Of a stretch of 64,000 bases of DNA, positions 35,701-49,200 are shown piece by piece (position 1 is the first letter of the stretch; every line of letters starts with the position of its first letter). Source of the DNA: Cladopsammia gracilis (lineage: Eukaryota > Cnidaria > Anthozoa > Scleractinia > Dendrophylliidae); the NCBI GenBank assembly GCA_022457155.1, contig JAJGOT010000056.1:1763501-1827500 (forward strand). Direction: 5' to 3'. The translations under genes and the position numbers were made by a program. The notes under the pieces are model-generated. The model made no database searches and was not told the DNA's origin. It saw only the letters and a list, made by a program, of their open reading frames with translations.

Positions 35701-37174
35701 TTTATGATCGATCGCCATCTTCCGGAAACGATTACCACTGATGTGTTTTCATACGTTCTCAGATCCTTGGGGTCATCCGCTATTGCTGGCGATTATATGC
35801 AAACTAGCCTAGTTTGACGGCCAATCAACAAATCAAATTTGATAAACTATAATCCACTTCCATCCTTGCAATCCTGCATTTTATCTCCAAACTACTACTT
35901 CAGTTTTCCTCGACAGAATCTTCTTATTTAATTAAGTTGTATATTTGGTGGCATTTGGCGATACAATAAGGAAATCAAGTAAAAAAAAATTCGTTATTTC
36001 CACGGGACAGTGTCTCCTTAACACTTTCACTCCCAGAGTCAATTATGGAGGCAAGTAGTCTGTGCAGTTCTAACTTTTGAGTCTGTCAACGAAAATCCCA
36101 TGGTGTGACCATTGAAATGGAACTTCTCCAGCAGTACCAAGAGTGTGACCGTTTAAATAATCATAATCATAATCATAATCATAATCATAATCATAATCAT
36201 AATCATAATCATAATCATAATCATAATCATAATCATAATCATAATCATAATCATGTAGGTATTTATATTGCGCAGGCTGCATGGATATATATTCGCCTGC
36301 GCATTACAATATGTTAATGAAAGCTACTGAGCAGTTCTTTCCTGTGGTGCTGTTTATTTTGCTGTACAAGGTGGCTCTAACTTTGAGTCTGTGGATGAAA
36401 TCCTTAAGTGTGACCGTTCAAATGAAAGCTATTGAGCAGTACTTTCCTGTGGCACTGTTTATTATGCTGTACAAGGTGATTCTAACTTTTGAGTCTGTGG
36501 ATGAAATCCTTAAAAGCGATTGAGCAGTGCTATCCTGTGGTACCATACAAGGAGCTTATAACTTTCAAATCCGTGGAGGTGTTTGGTTCACAATACATTT
36601 GAAAATAAAATTGGAGAGTGGAGAGGTTCATACCCTGAACTGCAACTGATATAGAGAATATATACGGCTTATAAAAGAGCAGTAACACTCGAGGATTTAA
36701 TTTACAGACTCAAAAGTTAGAGTCACCTTGTACAGCATAATAAATAGTATCACAGCGAAATACTGCTCAATAGCTTTTATTTGAATGGTGACAATTTAGG
36801 ATTTCATCCCCAGAGCCACTTTGTACAGCATAATAAACAGTATCACAGAAAAGAACTGCTCAATAGCTTTCATTTGAATGGCCATTCTATCCACAGACTA
36901 TAGAAATATAACGATGACCAAGGGATTGATTCTTGGAGTGAAAAAGTTAATTCAACATGAAACTACAACCACAGCTGTGTCCACTCGATGCGAACGAAAA
37001 TTTTCGAGAGTTGTTCCCTCTTGATTGCTCAAATTGTTTCTTTGTGGCCTAAGAACACGCTTAAACGCCATTCTAAACTCGTGGCTTCGCGCCGCGTAAA
37101 CCCACGGATTGCAACAAGAACTGAATCAAAGGGCTCTTAAAGCCATCTCGTTAATGCGAGAGAATGTAAGGTTA

Positions 37175-37206
<32 letters not shown>

Positions 37207-40200
37207 GAATTGGAAAAGTTGGGTGCCTTTGATAGGTAAATGTAGTAAAGACGTGATAGGTAATATGTGTAAAGCTGCTAAATGGTTTATTGAAGTTGAA
37301 AGATTGAAAATACCTGTAGGTCTAATCGTAGAGTTAGACATTGCAGTCATAGAGGACTTAAGGGCTCTTTTACGAGCCACCAAATCAATAAAAGTCATGA
37401 GCAACAAAATAATCACGAGTATGAATGTAAATAATTTTCATGTTAATTTAGCGTATTTGTTCAAAATAGTCTTCATTTTACAGCTGAGGGGAAACTTCAA
37501 CTTGATTATATTAAGCGAATGAGCCGAGGCCAATTTGGTTGCTACGGGGGGAAATTATGAGGAGGGATGGGGGTGGCAAAACTACTTAGATTCAATCTAT
37601 CTTTAGAGAGCCCTTTTACTTAGTTAATTTTCTTTGTTTTGTATCAGTCACAGTATTTTAGAAGCAATGACTTGTATGGCATTACAATGGCGATTTTCTT
37701 ATCAATCGAAATTTGGGAAAGATGTTCGAAGGTTAAAAAATATTTACTATCTTTATTTATTGATATTTAAACAAAACTAAAACATATTGCAACGATTTTC
37801 ATTTGGGATTAAAATTGATTTACTAGCAATGTTTTTAAACAGCCAATTAATATGTGCAGTGTATATGTGGATGTATGAGACAAAACAAGAACTTTGTGCA
37901 TGTGAATAAGTTCAGTAAAAAGACTTCAGTAAAAAAGGAATGTTTTATCTAAATACTTCACTAAGGTAGACTATTGTAAAAAAGGCAAATGAAAATATTT
38001 TACTTGTCGCTTTTTCCGTCAACTAAAAAATTGTGTACCTTCGGGCAGAATGGTGTCTCTTGTAGGAATAGAGCTGGCGATTAGATTTCGTTTCCTTTTA
38101 TAGCCGAAGCTGTTTTCAAAACATCTCGGCTTAAAGAAGCCTTGGTAAAAACGACAAGCGACGTGGCCCCGAAAATTGCCGACATGAGACGTTCTGAACA
38201 GCGAGAAACGGCTCGATTCCGCTTCAAAAATACGACAAATTACGACAGCGACTTTAGAAGGTTGTGCAATTTACCAATAAAAATTAAACATTATTGACCA
38301 TATCGTTCATATCAACACCCGACGGCCAACGGTCTGTTTTACATGTAATGATCAATTTGTTATTGAAACGTCTACCAACCTCGTTCCCAAGGCCCCTATC
38401 TTCCTCTCTCTTGGATCGGACGTGCAGTTAGAGTACACCCTAGACTCCCGGTAAACACATACATATCCGTGACCTTTGATTTTTGATTTTTTTTGGCGCA
38501 AATTGGTTTTAACAAGCTTAATAATTTTCCTTCGAGCATTTTTATTTTAAAAAGAGACTTTTCTTTTGATCTTGATGAAAAATTGCACTTTATCAAATAA
38601 AGACAAATAAGTGACAGGTCACGCGTGTGGTTTCCGTTCGAATTACACGCACCGGCTCCCCCGACGGTGTCAATTTGCGCGAGGGCAAAAGTAACGACCC
38701 TCCCCTCGGGTGAATGTCATTTTGTCTCTGTGACGCGGTCGCTAAGCTTTAGTATTCGAATTTCGTGGTACAGCCGTTTGGATCGCGGACAATGGCGAAG
38801 CGAAGATGGCCAGAATCGCTCCAAAACGGAGCCCTTTTAGAGACCGTGAAAGGGAATTTGGAAGCTAGCACGAATCGCACGGGTAGACATTTAACCTGCG
38901 GCCTCACTGGTGGCAATTCGGGGAGCTTGAGTTGAATTGTTTAGAATTTATTGGCTTTCGCGTGGCGAGGGTTCGCTCAGAGGTCTCCAGCCTTCCCTTC
39001 TTTTATAGTGGATAGTGGGGCGAGTGACAAAAGTTGTAAAAATGCATTTAAACCGGTCAGGATACATCAAGAGACAATAAAGTAAAGGTGAGAAGACTTT
39101 AGTGTGTAATATTTTCGATTTTTCTATCGCTTATCAATTCCGTGACAAATCGTATTATTACCTAGTATATTTCATTACTGTGTACTGGCTTCGAGTCACT
39201 CACATCACGATTGGTCTGCCTGTGGGATCATCCAATTTAAATCTTTGATGTGTGCCACAACGCATCGGATAAATGTTTACGCTTATCCGCGTTTGTAGAT
39301 CTTTATATATATAAGATATAAACATCTAAGAATTTTACGGAGATTTTAAAGAAGAAAAGAACTGATCCATGACCTATGGTCGCTACAATGTCTGTCATTG
39401 ATCGATCAGATTCCGTTCACGCATATTCATTGCTATTTTAAGACTTAAATTCAGTCAGGAAGTCAAGACAAAAAAGTGCATATCCTTAGAATTCCTCTAT
39501 TCGTCAAAGAAAGAATTGAGCAAATATATATTTTTCCAACCTTAATTTCATTTTTAAGACAGTTTTGAGATTCGCTCTTTCCTGTTCTTTATAATCTTCT
39601 GGAAACCGGACATTCCACAAAGATAACAAGTATCGCAGAACATTCATAATCCATCGGACAAAATTATCAACAAAAGCCAGAGAAACTTTTGATAACTCAG
39701 ACGTCAGATGTGGGTGGGCTGAAATATCTGTTTTCCGCTTAGTTGTCAATGCTTGTTAAAGGAAATATTTCACGCAGTTGTGTATGTTGTTATCGATATC
39801 GATATGAAATGTTTTGGAAAGTGAAGCGGACATTGATTTTTCTTTTGTGGAGAGTTGAAAAAGAAATGGCTGCATAAGTTAATGTTATACATGAATGGGT
39901 TATTTGCGAATATATAGTAGTTCTGTCTTTTTTTATTCGAAAGTCAAGAGCTTTCTATTTCCGGTATCATGTGTTTAATAACTATTAGAGATTAAATGGG
40001 TCTGCTTTAAACCTCAAAATATAGTGTTGACAGTGTCTTCTTGACGACCCCCGGGGTCACGACCGCAGTAAAATTTCGTAAAATATTCTATTAAGATCCA
40101 AGTCTTATGCGATAGTCATATATTGAAATAGTGGGATCTTGCAATTGTTTTTTAATAGCTCCTCAGAGTTTATTCCGCGTGTAAGTACAATGTGTTTCTC

Positions 40201-43200
40201 GGAGCTAGGCAGTATCTCCATTACATCTGGTTTGAAATATTTGAATCTCCAGCATAATAGCTGTACACTCTTTATCAAGTTTCCCGGAAAGTGACATCAT
40301 GAAACTTAGCGCCCCAATTTCTCAAATTATAAAATTTGTACTAAAGTAATCAAACATGCGGGATTCCTGACCGCAGTATTTTTCAAAACCTTTTTCTGAT
40401 CTGCCGGAGATACAGGCAAAGGTTGTCCGTCGTTGCATTATTATGCAGTATTACTTTATTTTGTATTAAATTTTCCACCGCAGAAATGTACTCTCGCAGA
40501 AAAAATTACTTGTTTTAATGATGTATATCGGCTTAACAAGAACTTTTCAACAGTGAATATATTGCTATCATAACTCCGAGGCGACCGGCACAACAGTCAT
40601 CTGTATTCCCGATTCAACTCCACACACGTCCTCAAAAGAACCAGAGACTGTTATCATAATACTGATACATATTTACAACAACGTACAATAATTCACTCAC
40701 TAGTTTTCTCGTTGTTTATGTTCATATTGGCGCCAGAACAGCAACCATATAACTAGGAGAACTATAAAAACCTCCGGTCAGGAAGTGAAATTGTTTAATA
40801 CCGATGCCTTGGATTTTATTTATACTTGACCAGAAATCCGCAAACATTTCCTCCCAGCAGAAATTTAAGGTGTCCCGACGCGCAAAAATTTCCTCCCGCA
40901 AAACAAATTCAGTCAAAATTTCCTTGTGCACGGTAGCTAAACTAATAAAACTATGACGTCTTTCCCATACTATTGCATACAAACGCAAAGTTCATGCTAT
41001 TTTGCTCTGCCATATCGCTCATATTAAAACACAAACTTTCCCGTCCAATAACGTCTCCATTCGTAAAAATAGACCGTGAAATTCTCAAACTACGTTTCCC
41101 AAGAAAACGTATTTGACCTATTTTTACCATTCTCGAAAGCAGCTTGAATGGCTTTACGACAAATGATTGAAAATTTTAAATATTGATACGTAACGTGAGA
41201 TATCGAAACTAAGAATTTTAATATCTTTGCAGTGACGTAATGTGAAATATGACAAGTTCATGACAAGTTCTGACATCCCAATACCCTAGGGAAATTAACA
41301 ATAGGACCGGGGGTGTTCCTCAAATTTTTTAGTGACGGTATGAACCTGCACTTGGCACCGGTAGCATACGTGTTGTAGTATTGGCTGATCCGTGTACTTT
41401 CGCTTTTGTGCTATTTTAAAACAATTAATAATTGCTATTACAGTTTCATTATGTAACAGTACGCAAAAGACGCAAAAATTTAAGCCATTGAAGGCTTGCC
41501 GCAATTCCATTCAACCGTCATCATTATAAGCCAAAAAATCAACACAACTATGACATGTTTACCATACTATTGCACAATCAAACCGCTTGGCCAATCATAA
41601 TGCAGAACGTAGCTAATACAGGAAATTGCCTGCTGCTGAGTTGACCTCTGATACGCTTGGTTAATTGCACGCTTACTTGTAACTCTAAAATTTTCTTTCC
41701 ACCAGTGATCGAGTGCATTGTTATTTAGAAGTTGCTGAAACCAATTCTGTGGTCGTGGAAATACCCAAGCCCTCCTTGGCGACGAGCAAGTTCGTGGCGA
41801 GCTCCTAAATGTAAATAAAACGCCGACAAACCTTGAAGATAGCGTAGTTGAAGGCGTCTTCTTCGGTGTCTTCTCGCAAAAAAAAAATGCCGGATTGTTA
41901 TATTTATCAAATGATAAGCAGGAGAATGACTGAAATTAAACTTACAAGATCTCGATTCGTGTCATCCATGTCGATCTGTACGTTTTCGCGCGTAAACTGC
42001 AGTGTCAGTGAACTCATATCTTATTATATTTTACCCTGGGGAGTCTTTTACTGTGTAACCGCATCCCCAAGGGTAAGATGAAACCTGAGATAAACCGAAC
42101 CCAAGCCATTAACCCTTGGGAAGGCCCCAAACCCAAGGTGTGTGTAACCACAACTCAATAGAAAAAAACGCAAAGTTCATGCTATTTTGCTCTGCCATAC
42201 CGCTCATATTAACACACAAACTTTCCTGTCCCATTTAACTTTCTTATAACCTCTCCATTAGTAAAATACACCGTGAAATTCTCAAACTACGTTTCCCAAG
42301 AAAACGCATTTAACCTATTTTTACCCTTTTAAAGTAGCTATAATGGCTTTACGACAAATGATTGAAACTGATAGGTAACGTGAGATATCGAAATTTAAGA
42401 AGAACTAATACCTTTGCGGTAACGTAATGTGAGATATGACAAGTTCATCACAAGTTCTGACATCCCAATACCCTAGGGAAATTAACAATAGGTCCGGGGG
42501 TGCTCCCCAAACATTTTAGTGGCAGTATGTGACGCCCTTCTTGAAATCCTAACCGCTTTAACCAACCATATCCTCAATGCCCTAATATAGCTTCTATAAA
42601 GAAGGAACAAGAAACCCCCCCGGACAAAAGTCCACAAAATTTTGTTAACAACTTTTGTCCCTTTTTATCTCGTTAATGCGCTTGCGCATTAAGCGAGATT
42701 TCGGAGTCGAGTACTAAAAAAGGGACAAAAGTTGTTAACAAAATTTTGTGGACTTTTGTCCGGGGGGGTTTCTTGTTCGTTCTTTATAGAAGCTATATTA
42801 GGGCATTGAGGATATGGTTGGTTAAAGCGGTTAGGATTTCAAGAAGGGCGTCACATACTGCCACTAAAATGTTTGGGGAGCACCCCCGGACCTATTGTTA
42901 ATTTCCCTAGGGTATTGGGATGTCAGAACTTGTGATGAACTTGTCATATCTCACATTACGTTACCGCAAAGGTATTAGTCCTTCTTAAATTTCGATATCT
43001 CACGTTACCTATCAGTTTCAATCATTTGTCGTAAAGCCATTATAGCTACTTTAAAAGGGTAAAAATAGGTTAAATGCGTTTTCTTGGGAAACGTAGTTTG
43101 AGAATTTCACGGTGTATTTTACTAATGGAGAGGTTATAAGAAAGTTAAATGGGACAGGAAAGTTTGTGTGTTAATATGAGCGGTATGGCAGAGCAAAATA

Positions 43201-46200
43201 GCATGAACTTTGCGTTTTTTTCTATTGAGTTGTGGTTACACACACCTTGGGTTTGGGGCCTTCCCAAGGGTTAATGGCTTGGGTTCGGTTTATCTCAGGT
43301 TTCATCTTACTCTTGGGGATGCGGTTACACAGTAAAAGACTCCCCAGGGTAAAATATAATAAGATATGAGTTCACTGACACTGCAGTTTACGCGCGAAAA
43401 CGTACAGATCGACATGGATGACACGAATCGAGATCTTGAAAGTTTAATTTCAGTCAATCTCCTGCTTATCATTCGATAAATATAACAATCCGGCAGTTTT
43501 TTTTGCGAGAAGACACCGAAGAAGACGCCTTCAACTACGCTATCTTCAAGGTTTGTCGGCGTTTTATTTACATTTAGGAGCTCGCCACGAACTTGCTCGC
43601 CGCCAAGGAGGGCTTGGGTATTTCCACGACCACAGAATTGGTTTCAGCAACTTCTAAATAACAATGCACTCGATCACTGGTGGAAAGAAAACTTTAGAGT
43701 TACAAGTAAGCGTGCAATTAACCAAGCGTATCAGAGGTCAACTCAGAGAGCAGCAGCAGGCGATTTCCTGTATTAGCTACGTTCTGCATTATGATTGGCC
43801 AAGCGGTTTGATTGTGCAATAGTATGGTAAACATGTCATAGTTGTGTTGATTTTTTGGCTTATAATGATGACCGTTGAATGGAATTGCGGCAAGCCTTCA
43901 ATGGCTTAAATTTTTGCGTCTTTTGCGTACTGTTACATAATGAAACTGTAATAGCAATTATTAATTGTTTTAAAATAGCACAAAAGCGAAAGTACACGGG
44001 TCAGCCAATACTATGCTACCGGTGCCAAGTGCAGGTTCAATCAAATTAGTTGCAACCTGTAGGTAAACGAACTTAAAATATTCACCTTTATACGGACTTC
44101 TATTTTATGAAAGGGGTCAATCCGGCAATTTTTTTCTTAGTCATATGGGAAGTTTAACTGAGTCAGAGGCTGTCCTATTCAGTACATTTGATAGCTGCGC
44201 TCAAAAGAACATGCTATTTTGCTCTGCCTTTTAAGTCGCTTAGCGAGTGACAACCGGAAATATCGTGAAAAGAAAAATTGGTAAGAATATTCTGCTCCCG
44301 GAGGGGGGGGGGGGGGACTCCTATAAGTCGTCAAGCGGAGGTGCTCGTCAGGAAAAAAAGTGAAACCCTGAACACACTAAAAGATACTATTTTCTGGGAA
44401 AATGAGTTTTTTTTTAATCATATATTCTAAAAGATACCTAGATCCCCTAATTTTAACCCCTAAAAGATACGACGAGCACCCCCACCCAACCACATATGCG
44501 AGTCCTCCTCCGGGGTTCTGCTATACGTTGTCTACCCGGTATGATGAACAGCGAGGAGCGATTTTTTATGTCGCTTAACGAATGTCAAAGTGAAATCTCG
44601 TGAAAAGAGTTAATTTTACGATTCGTTTAAAGTCAACTCGCTTAAAGTTAAACGAGTCAACTTTTCGCGCTCGACGAAGCTGAGAAATCTCACGCTGTAT
44701 TTTTGTTCGCTTTTTGAGTTGTAATCTTTGTCTGCTTTTCCAATAGTTATTAAATATTTAGGTGTCATGATTATGCAATAGTATGCAAGAGAGGGTAGAT
44801 TTTGCTTATTCAGCTAACTAAAAATGTTTCGGTTTGATTATGCAAGAGTATGGATTTCGGTTTTGTGCTATTTTAAAACAATTAATCATTGCTATTACAG
44901 TTTGATTATGCAACAGTACGCAAAAGACGTAAAAATGTTCTTGATTTTGTTTATAAAAGTTATCAAGGAAGCATTTTAAGAAGCATTTTATAAGCGATTT
45001 CAGCGTGTTTATTTTTTTAAGAGAGATTTTGTCTCTATTTGACAAAAAGACAATGTATTGTTTGAGTGGCAAGTAAGAGAGAGAAAACGTTCTTGGCGTA
45101 TAAAGTCTATAAAAAGAAGACGAATATCAATTGCGTGTCGTACTGATAACATTGAAATCCTAAAGCGGACAAGAGAGTTACCTTAGAGTGCTCAACGTAG
45201 CTTGTGAAATCCTGACACAAGAGAGTTGCCTTCGAGCGCTCAACGTAGCTCTATTAGCAAAGAATATAGCACACTTAAAGCAAGAAAAAATATATTTAAA
45301 TCTATTATTTCGTTAAACAAAATTATCAATTGTTTGTAATGGTTGCTTTTAATGGTTCAGGTGCTATAGATTCAGTTTTACTACTAGAAAGTAGGTTATC
45401 TGAATTAAATAGAATTGCTCTTGATGTTGGAGGAGGTGGCGATTGTTTTTTTCGTGCCGTATCACATCAATTGTATGGCGATGCTACGAACCATTTTTAT
45501 ATACGTAGTCTTGGCATTGAATATTTAGTATATAACCCAGAACAGTTTATAGAGAGTAATACTGAACACTCTTGGCAAGAATATTTGAATAATATGTCAT
45601 GTCAAGGAACATGGGCTGATGCGATTATCATTCAAGCTGTGGCTAATTGTCTCAATTTATCAATTTATATTGTTGAATCAAATGAAACTTTTGCTCCTGT
45701 CACTCTTGTTTAATTTCGTTCCTATTACAAATTAAGTTATCGTCTCTTTCGTAGAAAAATACGTAAACATTGGGAACATCAAACTTTAAGAGGGTATAAA
45801 GGAAAAGTAACACACATCTGAACAGCGCCACCATTTTGGACGGCAATCTATCCGTTCCGATGTTAACCGCGTAACTCTTTCCTCCTTTCCGGTTCTAGAT
45901 TTTTGTTCGTGAAATGACCAGAACTCAATTCATTCTATAGGTGTCAGAACATTCACTGAAGCGTGATGCTTGAAGTTGTTTCTCGCGGTGAATTTGCCTG
46001 TAAAGAGCTGTAAACCCGGCGCAGCTTTTTCTCGACAGCTACAGTGAGCTTACTTTACCATTTTGTAAACAAGGCCAAACACACGACAAATTAATCTAGC
46101 ACTGCTAAATGAGGGTGCTAATGGGGGTACCCAATTGTCAGTTAACTACTATTTTTTTTTCGGCCAATTGTCAGTTAACAAGAGGCTACACTGGTAGCCT

Positions 46201-49200
46201 ATACTCATGCGCTTGTATAAGGAAGTTTTATGTTTTTCTTTTTTAACTGGGTCACGCTGTCGGAAATCGGTTCATTTCAATATTTTCATTCATTGATCTT
46301 ATCAAGTGATTTAGCTTGACAAGTAGGAAATTACGTATATCAGTAAGGCTTTTAAATTTGCAAAGTTAAGATAAGGTTACTTTAAAGGCCATGAGAATGA
46401 CCAGAGTGAATGCGTTTTCGGGATTGGACTTAGAACAGCCGCTTTACGAAAATTATTCGACATTAGATTCTCATCTAAAAACCATAATTTCTCACCTGTC
46501 AAGACAGCTTCCAAAACCGTAATAAGGATTGTCAGTATTAAAGATGTCTGTTTGATACAGGATCGTACACAGAGAGTATGGGAAGGAAAAAAATCGAATT
46601 TCACTGATGCTTGTGTCCAATAAAATACGCTGTGGCTATATGGCCGGTAACCGGTCAAGGTTTTCAAAACACTAAATGGCCGGCAGTTCTATATTCACAG
46701 TAAATTTCTCAAAATCGAAAAATTCCAGCTAATCTAAACTATCATATGTCGATTTAGAAAAGTCAAGTGATCCTGAAATGCTTTATAGATCTCAAGTCTA
46801 GGGTTTGGTTTACGCTGGGCACAGAAGACGAAACCATGTTTTGTGACACTTAAACTTTTTTCAGTTCCACTGCCGGTCAAGGTTTTCAAAACACTAAATG
46901 GCCGGCAGTCCTATATTCTCAGTAAATTTGACAAATCGAAACAATACAGCCATTCTGAACTATCATATGTCGTGATCCTGATCAAACGAGCCGGTTTTGT
47001 GGGATTTCTATATCACGAAACCATGTTTTGTGACACTTGGAACTTTTTTCAGCTCGACTGCCGGTCAAGGTTTTCAAAACACTAAATGGCCGGCAGTTCT
47101 ATTTTTTCAGTAAATTTCACAAAATCGAAAAGATCCAGCCATTCTGAACTATCATATGTCGTAATCCTGATCAAACGAGCCGGTTTTGTGGGATTTCTAT
47201 ATCACGAAATCCCCGACGAAACCATGTTTTTGCAGTCGAGCTGAAAAAAGTTCAGTGTCACAAAACATGGTTTTGTCTTCTGAGCCCAGCGTAAACCAAA
47301 CATTAGCCTTGAGATCTATAAAGCATTTCAGGATCGTTTGACTTTTTTAAATCGAGATATGATAGTTTAGATTAGCCGGAATTTTTCGATTTTGTGAAAT
47401 TTACTGAGAATATAGAACTGCCGGCCATTTAGTGTTTTGAAAACCTTGACCGGCAGTCGAACTGAAAAAATTTCTAAGTGTCACAAAACATGGTTTCATC
47501 TACTGAGCCTAGCGTAAACCAAACACTAGGCTTGAAATCTATAAAGCATTTCAGGATCGCTTGACCTTTCTAAATCGACATATGATAGTTTAGATTAGCT
47601 GGAATTTTTCGATTTTGAGAAATTTACTGAGAATATAGGACTGCCGGCTATTTAGTCAACCCGCGTTCGCGTGCTAGGACAAAATGACGAAACAGAATAC
47701 ATACCATGTATCTCACTTGTCGCACTTCCCATTAGAAAAGGTAGCTCCATTTCCAACTGAGCCTTTGTAACAGCTTTCCCGTCGATCTTCTCTAATCGCA
47801 ACAACTTTAAATCAAACTCACCGAGTCCAAACTTTCCGCTTATTGTTTGATTATATGTCCATTGAATTGTGCTTTGTCATGTCAAACGGTATGCGACTTA
47901 TGTGTCATTCGAATGCCGATCCTTTGTCATCATCTCGATAAAAACTCAGAATAACTTTGACCACGCCACTCGACGCCATCACGGAGATCAAGGTCAACGC
48001 TCTACGACCCTGGTACCTTTCGCATATAATATCGGTTAATATGTCACCTGGTCACGCAGCAAGGCAGGTAAAAGTCACAAAATAGCTTTGCTGTTAGGAA
48101 AAAACTATGTTGCTTTTATTAACAACAACAATCGTTCATTTAGTATAATTAATAGAATGTCACTTAACTGTTACCGTATTTTCTCGATTAAACGCCGGGC
48201 CCCAATAAACGCCGGGTATAATTGAGGAAGTTGTAAGTAAGCTCCTCAAACGTTTGTTTGTGGTATAATAAACTTAAGATTTAAGGGCAAGGTACAAGGC
48301 TGCCAAGAAAAACGAATAATAACCCTTTCTTAAAAAATGGCGGGCGAGAAAAAACTGCTGATACAAAGAAACGCCGGGTCCACAAGGCCAAGTTTGAAAT
48401 AAACGCCGGGGGCATTTAATAGAGAAAATACGGTAACTTTTCATTTATCAGTTAACTACTATATTTTTGGGCAATTGTCAGTTAACTGTTAACCCCATCA
48501 GCACTCTCCTAAATGCACTGGTATTCTAAATTTCACTTTTGCCGGAACGCAATTGGCATGAAAACAAAACGAAAAAAACTCGCGAGATAATAACGCCTTT
48601 TGTCACAACATTTCACCCACGACTGAAAAACCTTAAACAAATACTGATGAAAAATGGAGTTTCGTTCAAAACCAACCATTCCTGAAAACTATTTACAAAA
48701 CGCCGTCTAACACATCATACAAGACGTAAATCACTTAACGACACGACTCATAACAGCCAAACTTTGAAAGCTAATATAAATGCATCGCAACCGCAAAACC
48801 ACATAGCGGAGTCGGTGCAGGCCTGTCATGAACCTCATTTCGATCTGAGGGAAACTAAAAAAGTGACCGCCAGGAGTGGTGCCCTGTTTATCCGCTCCAG
48901 ACCCAATATTTTCTATATAAGTGCGTCCATAGCAGACGTGACCGAAAAATGACCACGTGATCACCATTTTCCCGCCATTTTTCATGTCAAAATATATAAA
49001 ACAGCAGACTTGATACTTTAGCTAACTACAAAACTTTCCGTTTCATTATGCAAGAGTAGGAACAGCAAAATACCATAAATTTTGACTTTCGTTCTTTTTT
49101 CGAATACTGCTGGAGAGTTGAAAAAGAAATGGCTGATGGCGCGATGTTTGCTAAACATAGCTCAAATTGTCCTGGCATGGGGAAAGGCAGCTCTAGAGAA

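Noticed and set aside
36070..36317. Open frames of His-Asn or Asp-Tyr repeats on both strands
   Set aside because: They are translations of the AATCAT hexamer array inside a TTAA element.
38792..38938. 48-codon frame starting [13 protein letters not shown]
   Set aside because: No recognised family, isolated, inside a mobile insertion; kept only as a note.
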